Assembly (NCBI GenBank): GCA_937921695.1
Contig: CAKZTZ010000001.1
Location: forward strand, 1 to 64,000
Direction of reading: 5' to 3'
DNA length: 64,000 bases
Source: an uncultured Sulfolobales archaeon
Lineage (GTDB): Archaea > Thermoproteota > Thermoprotei_A > Sulfolobales > Acidilobaceae
A program made the position numbers and the translations under genes. Positions 33,544-42,239 of the stretch are shown here, piece by piece. The notes beneath the pieces were generated by a model that saw only the letters and a list, made by a program, of their open reading frames with translations, did not search any database and was not told the DNA's origin. Each line of letters begins with the position of its first letter. Position 1 is the stretch's first letter.

Positions 33544-34401
33544 GTGTGTAACTGCGTCCGCAGGGTGTCGAGGGTGGCTGGCTTAGAAGTTGCCGACGCA
33601 GTGTCCCAGCTGATTACTGTAGCGTATAGGATGGACCTTAAATTACTTATAGTAGCCCTTCTACTTTACGCTTTCTCTCTAGTTATAAGCTCTTTGAGGT
33701 GGTCTCTAGCTTCAGGCGTTGAGGCTGGGGTTTTAAACGTTCTAAGGCTGTGTGAGTCTCTCCTTGTAGGTGTTTTCGTGAATAACATTATAACTTTCTA
33801 TAATATCACTGGAGAGTTTGGCAGGATTCTATGGGCTAGCGGTAGGCTTAAAATAGATTCCTCCAGGCTCCTAGTGGGGGCCCTAGCTGAAAGAGCCTCA
33901 GAGATACCTGTAGCTTTAGCTTACATATTTTTAATCGCTCCTCACGGGCTCAAGCTCGCCTTCATGGGCTCCCTCCAGGTTAGAGGTTTAAGAGATTATA
34001 GTAAAGGCGTTCTTAAAGCTTTAAAAGATCTAACTTCAAACCCCCTTAAACTCCTAGTCCTCACAGTGTTCTCCCTATCCATATACCTCCTAGACACCGC
34101 CAGGATATATACCGTAGGCGCGGCTTTCGGCGTTAACATCACTTTAACAGTAGCTTTAGCTCTCACAATAATCCATATAATCTCAAGGTTCTCCTTAACC
34201 CCTGCAGGCTTGGGCGTCCTCGAAGGGGGGTTTGCTGGTTACATGATTATATCCGGCTACTCCCTTGCGGACGCTACTCTCGTAATCTTGGGGGAGAGGT
34301 TTGTTTCAACAGTAGTCCCGACAATAGTAGGTGGCCTCATAGTAGCTCAGAAGGGGGGCTTATCAGTGTTGAAGCATGCTATGGATGGTGTTAAGGGTTG
34401 A
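33544..34401 (+). CDS. Flippase-like membrane protein (LPG-synthase TM / UPF0104 type)
   Basis: This 285-residue integral membrane protein has about seven helices. It carries features of the COG0392 flippase-like family: SSLRWSLASG near the start, NNIITFYNITGEFGRILWAS in the middle, and SRFSLTPAGLGVLEGGFAGYM near the C-terminus. Members are thought to move lipid-linked compounds across membranes. It overlaps the downstream glycosyltransferase gene by 4 bp and is the first gene of a surface-glycan operon. The start is GTG at 33544. Confidence 0.82.
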   Translation: MCNCVRRVSRVAGLEVADAVSQLITVAYRMDLKLLIVALLLYAFSLVISSLRWSLASGVEAGVLNVLRLCESLLVGVFVNNIITFYNITGEFGRILWASGRLKIDSSRLLVGALAERASEIPVALAYIFLIAPHGLKLAFMGSLQVRGLRDYSKGVLKALKDLTSNPLKLLVLTVFSLSIYLLDTARIYTVGAAFGVNITLTVALALTIIHIISRFSLTPAGLGVLEGGFAGYMIISGYSLADATLVILGERFVSTVVPTIVGGLIVAQKGGLSVLKHAMDGVKG

Positions 34402-35528
34402 GGATAGTTTTTGTTACCGACAGTTATAAGCCTAAGATTGGAGGCATAGAGAACCTTGTATATGATGTTGCAACAACACTGTCTCGGAGCCATGAAGTTA
34501 TAGTTGTTACGAGCTTCAAGAAGGGGGATTCAAAGAACTTCTACGTTTACGAGAGCAATGAGGCGTTTAGAGTTGTAAGGGTTAAGTCTGAAATTCTCAA
34601 CTATAACGGGGTCACGTTAAACCCTAAAACTTGGATGGCACTCTACAAGGTTATTAAAAAACTAGACCCAGACATAGTTCACGGTCAGGGCCTCTACTCT
34701 ACCCTATCAATAGCTGGGGCAGTGTTAAGCCATAGGTTCCTGGGGAAACCATCGATCCTAACAGCCCACTCATTCATAGGGAGAGACACTCCAATGTTCG
34801 TAGTTGGCGGGTTTAAAATATCAGCTAGGAAAGTAGACCTCATAACAGCTGTTAGTAGGGCTTTAGCCGAGGAGATTGTTAAGAGGCTCGAGGTTAGCAG
34901 AGTTGCCGTAACATATAACTGTCTTAGAAGTGAGAAATGGCTTAGGAGGGGTGATGAAGCCCTAAAGCTTGAAGGAGACCCCATAATAACTTCTGTCATC
35001 AGACTAACTCATAGGAAGAATCCTCTAGCCTTAGTTAAGGTGGCCGAAGCGCTATCAAGGGAGCTTCCTAGAGCTAAGCTCTATATAGCGGGAGACGGGC
35101 CTCTGAGAAAGCCCCTAGAGCGTAGGGTTAAAGCTAGGGGTTTAAACAACATAGTATTCCTGGGGGCTCTCGGTAGAGATGATATTAAAAGACTCCTCTG
35201 GGCCTCAGACGTTTTCGTCCTACCCAGCAAGATCGAGGCTTTCGGGATGTCGGCTTTAGAAGCTATGACCTCGAGTGTTCCAGTAGTTGCCTTAAGGGTT
35301 GGAGGCTTGCCTGAACTAATCTCACACGGGGTTACAGGCTATCTAGCTTCCAGCGAGGAGGAGCTCGTAAAGCTAACCGTGAAACTAGCTAGCGACCCTA
35401 GCCTCGCGAGGAAAATGGGATTCCAGGCTATGGTGAAAGCCTTAGAATTCGATTGCAAAAAAATGATACCGAGATACATGGCGGTCTACAAGCTAGCATC
35501 CAGGATATGTGAGGGCGGGGCTCCTTGA
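34398..35528 (+). CDS. GT4-family glycosyltransferase
   Basis: This 376-residue GT-B enzyme transfers a sugar from a nucleotide-sugar donor. The N-terminal PKIGGIENLVYDVATTLS segment, GDGPLRKPLERRVKARGL in the second domain, and the donor-binding stretch VLPSKIEAFGMSALEAMTSSVPVVALRVGGLPELI with its E-x7-E arrangement are typical of family GT4. The substrate is unknown. The start is TTG at 34398, inside the end of the flippase-like gene. It overlaps the deacetylase gene by 4 bp, so the three proteins probably act in one glycolipid or glycan pathway. Confidence 0.92.
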   Translation: MRIVFVTDSYKPKIGGIENLVYDVATTLSRSHEVIVVTSFKKGDSKNFYVYESNEAFRVVRVKSEILNYNGVTLNPKTWMALYKVIKKLDPDIVHGQGLYSTLSIAGAVLSHRFLGKPSILTAHSFIGRDTPMFVVGGFKISARKVDLITAVSRALAEEIVKRLEVSRVAVTYNCLRSEKWLRRGDEALKLEGDPIITSVIRLTHRKNPLALVKVAEALSRELPRAKLYIAGDGPLRKPLERRVKARGLNNIVFLGALGRDDIKRLLWASDVFVLPSKIEAFGMSALEAMTSSVPVVALRVGGLPELISHGVTGYLASSEEELVKLTVKLASDPSLARKMGFQAMVKALEFDCKKMIPRYMAVYKLASRICEGGAP

Positions 35529-36286
35529 AGCTCTCATGCCCCTGGGGGAGGAGTTTCATATTGTCTTTTGATGTGGAGATGGACGCCCCACCCTACATGT
35601 CGAGTTTCAGGGGGGTAGATGGGGCTCTAGACCCTACACTTGAAATGCTCGAGAGACAGGGGGTTAAGGCTACTTTCTTCACAATAGGTATTCTAGCCAG
35701 GCTTAGGCCTAGGGTTGTTGAAGCTATAGTGGAGGCTGGGCACGAGCTGGGGAGCCACGGCTTAGACCATAAGAGGCTTGACAGGATACCCTTAAGGGAG
35801 GCTGTGGAGAATGTGAAAGCCTCGCTTAAACTCCTCAGAGAATACTATGATATAGTCTCTTTCAGAGCCCCCAACCTGAAACTGCCTAGAGGCCTCCTCC
35901 CCCACCTAGCCTCACAGGGGGTCCTAGTGGATTCAAGCGTAGCCAAGTATAAGCCCCCAATATACTTAAACCCCACAGTAGAATATGGGGTTCTAAGGGT
36001 GCCAGTAAGCTATCCAAGCAGCCTCCTAAGACTACCCTGGAGTCTCCTAGGGAGAATCATTGCTGGAGATGGGGATAAAGTAATGCTCCTACACCCCTGG
36101 GAGCTCGTAGAAATCAAAGCCCCGAGGCCAGACCTCACACTAGGAGTGGGCCTGAGAGTTCTCAGAAACCTAGAGGAGACTATAAAATATTTGAAGAGCC
36201 TAGGCTACAAGCCCATAACTATGAGAGAAACCCTAGCCTGCCCCCCTAGCCCTCTCATAAAGGTGGAGGGCTATAGCCAAGTCTAG
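35525..36286 (+). CDS. Polysaccharide deacetylase (NodB-fold)
   Basis: This 253-residue protein removes acyl groups from a glycan. The NodB metal site is seen as DVEMD (about 15-19) and the H-x3-H motif in HELGSHGLDH (near 73-82). TFFTIG and RAPN are also present. There is no signal peptide, so it likely acts inside the cell, perhaps on a lipid-linked sugar made by the upstream glycosyltransferase. The start is TTG at 35525. Its last 54 bp overlap the 3' end of the convergent cyclodeaminase-family gene. Confidence 0.9.
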   Translation: MKLSCPWGRSFILSFDVEMDAPPYMSSFRGVDGALDPTLEMLERQGVKATFFTIGILARLRPRVVEAIVEAGHELGSHGLDHKRLDRIPLREAVENVKASLKLLREYYDIVSFRAPNLKLPRGLLPHLASQGVLVDSSVAKYKPPIYLNPTVEYGVLRVPVSYPSSLLRLPWSLLGRIIAGDGDKVMLLHPWELVEIKAPRPDLTLGVGLRVLRNLEETIKYLKSLGYKPITMRETLACPPSPLIKVEGYSQV

Positions 36287-37120
36287 GAGGGAGTAGCCGA
36301 CACTCTTATAAACCCTAACATCCCCCCATTCACACTTAACGCCTCTAAGAGCCTCCGCAAGCTCGATAAGCTGGCTCGCAGGGCCCCACTCTTCACTCTC
36401 AGCCTTAACACCCTCAACGCTATCCACGAGGAGACACCTGCTCCTCCTCACAACCTCCTCATCAAGCTCCCTCACAGGCTTAGGCGCCCCTATACTAGCT
36501 ATTAGAGTCCCGCTCTTGACAAAATTACCTAGAACCACAGGATCCCTACTAGTGGTGGCGGCCACTATAACGTCTGAGCTCTCAAGAAGCCTCCTCAAAT
36601 CAACCTTGGAGCCCCCGTATTTGAGGGCTAGCGATTCAGCTTTCACTTCAACCTTATCGTGCACGAGAAGCTTGTCAAAGCCTAGAACATCCCTTATAAC
36701 CCTAACATGATAACCAGCTTGAACCCCGGCACCTATAACGCCGAGGACGCCCCCACTATAACCCATAAGTTTCAAAGCCGCAACAGTAGCCGCGGCAGTC
36801 CTCCAGCCAGTAGCGGGGCCCGCGTCAGCCTCCAATAAAACATCGCCAGACCTAGAGTTAACCAGGAGCAAGAGACCCCTAACTAAGGGGAGACCCCTAG
36901 AAGGATTCTCAGGGTAAACACCAACGATTTTAACAGAATAATAACCAGGACCATAAGCGGGCATAACCCCAAACCAGGACCCCTCATATTCAAGGGAAAC
37001 CCTCTTAGGAGGCTTAGGAGCATCAACAAGAACTTTCTCAAGGAGCTCCACGAGACCCTTAGGATCAACAATCCTATCAACATCTTCAGAAGACAACCTA
37101 TAGGTCAACCTAAACACCAA
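36233..37120 (-). CDS. Ornithine cyclodeaminase / mu-crystallin family protein
   Basis: This 295-residue NAD(P)-dependent enzyme has the substrate-side segment EADAGPATGWRTAAATVAALK and the nucleotide loop GVIGAGVQAGYHVRVI (about 146-161). Further family motifs are VAATTSRDPVV and GTLIASIGAPKPVRELDEEVV. Members act as ornithine cyclodeaminase, alanine dehydrogenase or imine reductase, and the sequence alone does not decide which. It is slightly shorter than the usual ~320-330 residues. The start is TTG at 37120. It is a single gene, convergent with the deacetylase. Confidence 0.85.
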   Translation of the reverse strand: MVFRLTYRLSSEDVDRIVDPKGLVELLEKVLVDAPKPPKRVSLEYEGSWFGVMPAYGPGYYSVKIVGVYPENPSRGLPLVRGLLLLVNSRSGDVLLEADAGPATGWRTAAATVAALKLMGYSGGVLGVIGAGVQAGYHVRVIRDVLGFDKLLVHDKVEVKAESLALKYGGSKVDLRRLLESSDVIVAATTSRDPVVLGNFVKSGTLIASIGAPKPVRELDEEVVRRSRCLLVDSVEGVKAESEEWGPASQLIELAEALRGVKCEWGDVRVYKSVGYSLLDLAIALHLYERARGAG

Positions 37121-37164
37121 AATAGAAAGAGGTAAAACAGGTTTTTAAACTTAAACTGGGAGCT

Positions 37165-39225
37165 TTAACTTCTCCTCTTGAGAGCTAGAGCGGCCGCCAG
37201 GACTATTAACATGATTATGAGGGCTAAGAGTATTGCTTGAGCCGGGAACCCCGCTTTCTCAGCCGCCGGGGGTGCCGGTGTTTCAGTAGTGGTTAACTCG
37301 CCAGTAGTTATGGTTTCTCTTGGAGTTTCTATTGGCTTTGTAGTCTCCGCTGGTGTCGGGGTTTCTGTGGGGGTTGGGGTTTCAGTCCGCGGGGCTTCTA
37401 CGCTATACTCTAGCTTGGTTTCCCCGATGTTCCCGTTGAAATCTACCGCTCTCAACGATATTTCATATTTCCCTGGTTCCCCTATGTTGTAGACTAGCCT
37501 GAACTGAGTGGGCTCTATCATTCTCTGGGCTTCAACTCTAGCTATAGGCTTCCCGTTTAAGCTAACTATGGCCTCTACGGTTTTAATGCCCCATCCTGTG
37601 TCGGAAGCTTCTAAAACCAGTATCAGGGGTCTACCTAAAACAGGCTCTCTGGGGAACGTTGAGATTACCCTTATCCTCGGCGGTGCTTTATCCTCGTAGG
37701 AGGCCATAGTTATTGAGCCTGAACCTGTCAAGTCGACATAGGCTTTAACTAGATAGTATGGCCCGAGATCGTATGAGAATATCTTGTGAATCCTACCAGT
37801 ATCCCCGTATAACTTGTAGGATTCCAGGGGCACAGTCTTGTTAAGGTAGAAGACTAGAGTCGTATTCCTAACGTTCACTTCAGTGAAACCAGTAGTGTTG
37901 AAAACCCATGAGACAGCAGCATTATATGCATCGGTAACCTCGAAAACCCTGAAAGCCTCAGTATTAATACTCCCAGAAGTTGGAGTATACTTCCTACCCT
38001 CAGGGGTCAACACTCTAACGCCGCCGTCATCGCAGACTTCAACAACCTTCATACCCCAATAGTAGCCCTCTGGATAACCGTGGTTAGATGTTACTGTAGT
38101 TATAAAATAGACCTTAGAGCCGTCCGCCCTCTCATAAATAGAGTCTGCATCTCTGTGTATGTGCCCTGAAAGGACTGCAACTATATTGCTATACTTGTTT
38201 ATAATGTCGAGGAGCCTCCTAGCAACCTCCTCAGCCTCAGCCGACTGTCTCCACGCGCTATGAACATAACTTCTGAAATCACTAATGCCACCTTTATAAG
38301 ATCCTGCTGTGTTGAAGAAGGAATGGTGGAAAACCAGAACTACTAGCTTATCTTGGCTACTCTTAACTACGCTTTCAAGAGTGTCCAGCTGCCACATTTC
38401 CGGGTAGCCCGCCATCCTAGTATCTAGGCTCACGAAAGTGAAACGCCCGTAGGTGAAATTCCAGACTCTCAGGGGGTTCACATACCTTCCATAATACATT
38501 TCCACGAAACCCCTAGTGTCATCTACTTGAGCCCAATCATGGTTGCCGGGTAAAGCTAGCTGAGGCACAAGTATCTGGCTTGTTACCCTGAAGAAATCCC
38601 TGTAGGCTCTAACGTCGCTCCCAACATCTATCAAATCCCCAGTGTAAACTACAACGTCTAAGCCCAGGCGTTCGGCGAGCGTGTTAATTAACGCTACATA
38701 CCTTGTATGTTTAAAATTATTAGGATAGCCTCCCTGCTCAGCCCCAAAGTGCATATCAGTTAATTGAGCTAACATAATACACTTCTTAGAATCTAAACCC
38801 CCATCAACTAGGACAGAGTTAGGCATCCAGAGACGGCCTGCACTAGATACTAGTATGAGGTTGTATAAGCCTGGAGCAGCCTCCTCGGGAACCTTAAACT
38901 TTAAGGCGAAAACCCCCATAGAATATCTGGGGTCTACGTTTAAACTCTTAAACCCCAAAACCTCCCCGGAGCCTAGATTATAAGCACCCTTCAACCCTAC
39001 GATATAAGCGTTTTCAACCTTCAACTCTTCCCTAGCCCTCACTAGAACTTCAAAATACCCTCCAGGCTTTACAACTGAAGGTAGAGTGTATGAGGGTAGA
39101 GCAATGTAGGGTGTAGAATCTGTAGGCACGCCCGGAACATAGGCTAACGCTGTAAGCACTATGTGAGCGCTGAGAGCTACAACCACTAATAGTAATACGG
39201 CTTTCGAGACAACTCTAGAGCCCAT
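37165..39225 (-). CDS. Secreted metallophosphoesterase with Thr/Pro stalk and membrane anchor
   Basis: This 686-residue protein has a signal peptide (about 8-28) and a beta domain (about 40-145). A calcineurin-like phosphoesterase domain follows, with the metal motifs LTDMHFG, VVYTGDLIDVGSD, LPGNHDWA, VFHHSFF and VLSGHIHRD. A Big-like beta domain, a Thr/Pro/Glu repeat linker (TPTETPTPAETT) and a C-terminal helix with basic end (LALKRRS) come next. It probably removes phosphate from molecules outside the cell while fixed to the membrane. It lies downstream of an importer operon on the same strand, with a 90-bp gap. Confidence 0.88.
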   Translation of the reverse strand: MGSRVVSKAVLLLVVVALSAHIVLTALAYVPGVPTDSTPYIALPSYTLPSVVKPGGYFEVLVRAREELKVENAYIVGLKGAYNLGSGEVLGFKSLNVDPRYSMGVFALKFKVPEEAAPGLYNLILVSSAGRLWMPNSVLVDGGLDSKKCIMLAQLTDMHFGAEQGGYPNNFKHTRYVALINTLAERLGLDVVVYTGDLIDVGSDVRAYRDFFRVTSQILVPQLALPGNHDWAQVDDTRGFVEMYYGRYVNPLRVWNFTYGRFTFVSLDTRMAGYPEMWQLDTLESVVKSSQDKLVVLVFHHSFFNTAGSYKGGISDFRSYVHSAWRQSAEAEEVARRLLDIINKYSNIVAVLSGHIHRDADSIYERADGSKVYFITTVTSNHGYPEGYYWGMKVVEVCDDGGVRVLTPEGRKYTPTSGSINTEAFRVFEVTDAYNAAVSWVFNTTGFTEVNVRNTTLVFYLNKTVPLESYKLYGDTGRIHKIFSYDLGPYYLVKAYVDLTGSGSITMASYEDKAPPRIRVISTFPREPVLGRPLILVLEASDTGWGIKTVEAIVSLNGKPIARVEAQRMIEPTQFRLVYNIGEPGKYEISLRAVDFNGNIGETKLEYSVEAPRTETPTPTETPTPAETTKPIETPRETITTGELTTTETPAPPAAEKAGFPAQAILLALIIMLIVLAAALALKRRS

Positions 39226-39315
39226 TACGTTGCACCGTAAAAGCTTTAGACCCTCACGGGTTATAATTGTTTTCTAAATAGCCTCTATAGTCAACTATTG
39301 AAATACTCTTTCACA

Positions 39316-40410
39316 TTAATCTTGAAGCTCTAAATCAACCTCCTTAGCTGGGTAGAGTTTAACTTCCTCGGGGCTCACATACAGCCTTATCCTCTCCCCA
39401 ACCACCACACTATCTCTGGACGGCAGATACGCTGTCAAGCTAACCCCGTTACCTAAATCTACCCTGACTTGTAGAGTATAGCCTAGGAGGCTTACTCTCC
39501 CAACAGACCCCTCTATAACATTAACCTTCTCATCCTCCCCGGCTCTCCTTAAACTTTCAGGCCTTACGACTACAGCGACTTGGAGACCCCCGCTTAAACT
39601 CCTCCCCCCGGGGGCTATTCCATAGAGTCTGAGCCCTTTCACGTCGACCTTGTAAAGTTCCTCTGAGACCCTCTCCGAGACTATGCCGTTGAGAGTGTTG
39701 CTTCTGCCCATGAATGTGGCCACGAAATAGTTTACAGGCTTATTGTAAACCTCCCATGGAGTCCCTACCTGGACTACCCTCCCCCTATCCATGACCGCTA
39801 TTCTATCGCTTATACTCATAGCCTCTTCCTGGTCGTGGGTCACATATATAGTTGTTATCCCAAGCTTCTTCTGAAGCGAGACTATCTCCTCCCTAACTCT
39901 AAGCCTCAGCCTAGCATCTAGGTTACTCAGAGGCTCATCAAGTAGGAGTACCTTGGGCTCAACAACTAAAGCCCTAGCCAAGGCCACCCTCTGCTGTTGC
40001 CCCCCACTAAGCTGGAGAGGATACCTCTTCTCTAAGCCTTTAAGGTCTAGGAGCTCTAAGACCCAGCCTACCCTCCTCTTAATCTCAGCCTCACTATACC
40101 CTCTTAACTTAAGACCGTAAGCTATATTATCAAATACCGACATGTGAGGCCATAGGGCGTAGTTCTGGAAAACCATAGCTGTGCTCCTCTCATAAGGCTT
40201 CTTAAAAGTCACATCAACACCATCAATATAAACCCTACCACTATCAGGGATCTCGAAGCCAGCTATCACCCTGAGAGTTGTAGTCTTACCGCAGCCGCTC
40301 GGGCCTAACAGCGTGAAAAGCTCCCCCCTCATAACTTCTATTGATACCTTGTCGAGGGCTTTAACCTTGCCATAGGCCTTATCAACATTCTCTAGAACTA
40401 CCTCCTCCAC
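39316..40410 (-). CDS. ABC importer ATPase (FbpC/PotA/MalK-like)
   Basis: This 364-residue ATPase has Walker A GPSGCGKTT (about 35-43), signature LSGGQQQRVALARAL, Walker B VLLLDEPLSNLD and switch VTHDQEEAM. A C-terminal TOBE-type regulatory domain follows. It is the motor of the importer encoded by the two genes before it in the operon (permease, binding protein). The start is GTG at 40410, 13 bp after the permease stop. Confidence 0.92.
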   Translation of the reverse strand: MEEVVLENVDKAYGKVKALDKVSIEVMRGELFTLLGPSGCGKTTTLRVIAGFEIPDSGRVYIDGVDVTFKKPYERSTAMVFQNYALWPHMSVFDNIAYGLKLRGYSEAEIKRRVGWVLELLDLKGLEKRYPLQLSGGQQQRVALARALVVEPKVLLLDEPLSNLDARLRLRVREEIVSLQKKLGITTIYVTHDQEEAMSISDRIAVMDRGRVVQVGTPWEVYNKPVNYFVATFMGRSNTLNGIVSERVSEELYKVDVKGLRLYGIAPGGRSLSGGLQVAVVVRPESLRRAGEDEKVNVIEGSVGRVSLLGYTLQVRVDLGNGVSLTAYLPSRDSVVVGERIRLYVSPEEVKLYPAKEVDLELQD

Positions 40411-40423
40411 ATTAACCCCCCCA

Positions 40424-42235
40424 TTATAATCCTAGGAAAGCATACCTGTATTTAAGTATGTAGTTTGTAGTGAATATAGCCACAACCTGGACGAACAATA
40501 TCAAAGCTACTATGGAGGCTGCCACGTGGACATAAGCCCCGCCCCCATAGCCTGCTGTTAGATAGTCGAATATAACGTAAGTTATGGGGGCCTGGTCTGG
40601 CTTCAAAGCCCCGAGGACTATGCTGACGCTTACTTCAGTCATACAGTAGACGAAGCTTATGAGGGCTCCTGCGAGCACGTTAAGGCCTATGAGGGGAACT
40701 ACTATTCCTAGAAGGACTCTAGTTCTAGTTGCTCCCAGGTTCATCCCAGCTTCTTCTAGAGCTTGGTGGACCTGCTGTAGCCCGGCATATACGGCTCTAG
40801 TAGTGAAGGGGCTTTTCCTAATAGCGTAGGCTAATATTATTAATATCATTGGGTTCGAGAATGGGTCTATTATGGTTCCTTTGAGGGGTCCGGAGCCGTA
40901 TAAGAGTAGTAGCCCCATAGCTATGGAGAGCCCCGGGATAACCAGGGGGCTCATGACTAGGAAGTCTAGAAAGCTAACGCCTACAGCTCTAATCCTATTG
41001 ACAAAGTAGGCACTAGCGATCCCCATAAAAACTATGAAAACTAGTGCTGCCGCCGAGTACATCACGCTATTCCTTATAGCCCTAACAACCATATCATCCC
41101 TGAAAATATACTGGAAATTATCCAGGGTGAGCCCTGAAGGTAGAACGCCAAGCCAAGACTTTGAAAAAGCATATGCAAGCACCCCAATCTGGGGCGACAT
41201 ACTGAGGAGGAGTAGAGGTACAGCCACCAGGTATATTAGGGCATACACTATGGGGCCCGGCTTGAAGACCCTAGGCTGCCACCTGCCACCCCTAACTATC
41301 ATAGCGTAATGCCTTAAACTCAGGTAAGTCCTTATAACTATGAGCCATGTGAGGGCCACAAGTAGGAGGGCCCCAGCCAATATAGCTACCTCGACACCCA
41401 AAAGCTCTATATCCCTAGCTCCAATTATCGAGTTAACTATCCTAATGGAGACTACATTGTTAACTTTAAAAGCTAAGGGGGCAGCCAGGTCCTCCATAGA
41501 GAATAAGAAGACAAGCCCGGAACCAGCTAAAACCCCGGGCAGGCTGAGCGGTAGAGTAACGCTCGTGAAAAGCTTCAAACCCCTAGCACCCATATTCTCA
41601 GCCTGCTCCTCAAGGCTTGGATCTACTTGGAGCATTGCGGCTAAAGTGTTTAAGTAGACTATAGGCCAGAACATTAAAGTCTGAGCAACTATAACCCCGG
41701 CGAGGTGCGTTAGCTCCACAGAATAGCCTAGCCTGAGGCTTAACATAGCCTGGCCAAGTATCCCCCCATCCCCGAAAACCTTGTATAGGACGAAAGCATT
41801 AACGAAGGGAGTGTAGAGTAATGGTATCACAGCTAAAGCCCTGAAGATGCCCCTGCCCGGGAAATCGTATCTAGCCACTATGGAAGCCATGAAAACACCT
41901 ATAATAGTGGCTAGCAAGGTTACAGTTGTAGCGACTATTAGAGTGTTCGGTATTACACCTAGGTCTTTAAGCCTAACTATGATAAGCTTATAGTCCCCCC
42001 TATCAGAAACTATAACCCATTCTCCGAGAGGAGGCCAGGCTAAATAAGGGTACCTCTGAAACCCCTCTAAAACCTCCAGGGAAACCCTAAGAGAAGGACC
42101 TAGAAGAACAGATAGTAGAGGAGTAACCAGTATTAAAATGAACATTGTAATAGTGAAGGCGAGCAGTAACGCTAAGGGAGCGTCTAAGAGGAAAAAAAGT
42201 CTCTTCAAAGGCGCGCTTACACTATTACGGGTCAA
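40424..42235 (-). CDS. ABC importer permease, fused double-domain (FbpB-like)
   Basis: This 603-residue protein has two permease units in one chain, each of about six helices, as in FbpB and ThiP. The coupling segments are EEQAENMGARGLKLFTSVTLP in the first half and LEEAGMNLGATRTRVLLGIVVPL in the second. Such fused permeases serve iron(III), thiamine or phosphonate-type importers. The start is TTG at 42235, 4 bp after the binding-protein stop. Confidence 0.9.
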   Translation of the reverse strand: MTRNSVSAPLKRLFFLLDAPLALLLAFTITMFILILVTPLLSVLLGPSLRVSLEVLEGFQRYPYLAWPPLGEWVIVSDRGDYKLIIVRLKDLGVIPNTLIVATTVTLLATIIGVFMASIVARYDFPGRGIFRALAVIPLLYTPFVNAFVLYKVFGDGGILGQAMLSLRLGYSVELTHLAGVIVAQTLMFWPIVYLNTLAAMLQVDPSLEEQAENMGARGLKLFTSVTLPLSLPGVLAGSGLVFLFSMEDLAAPLAFKVNNVVSIRIVNSIIGARDIELLGVEVAILAGALLLVALTWLIVIRTYLSLRHYAMIVRGGRWQPRVFKPGPIVYALIYLVAVPLLLLSMSPQIGVLAYAFSKSWLGVLPSGLTLDNFQYIFRDDMVVRAIRNSVMYSAAALVFIVFMGIASAYFVNRIRAVGVSFLDFLVMSPLVIPGLSIAMGLLLLYGSGPLKGTIIDPFSNPMILIILAYAIRKSPFTTRAVYAGLQQVHQALEEAGMNLGATRTRVLLGIVVPLIGLNVLAGALISFVYCMTEVSVSIVLGALKPDQAPITYVIFDYLTAGYGGGAYVHVAASIVALILFVQVVAIFTTNYILKYRYAFLGL

Positions 42236-42239
42236 AAGA

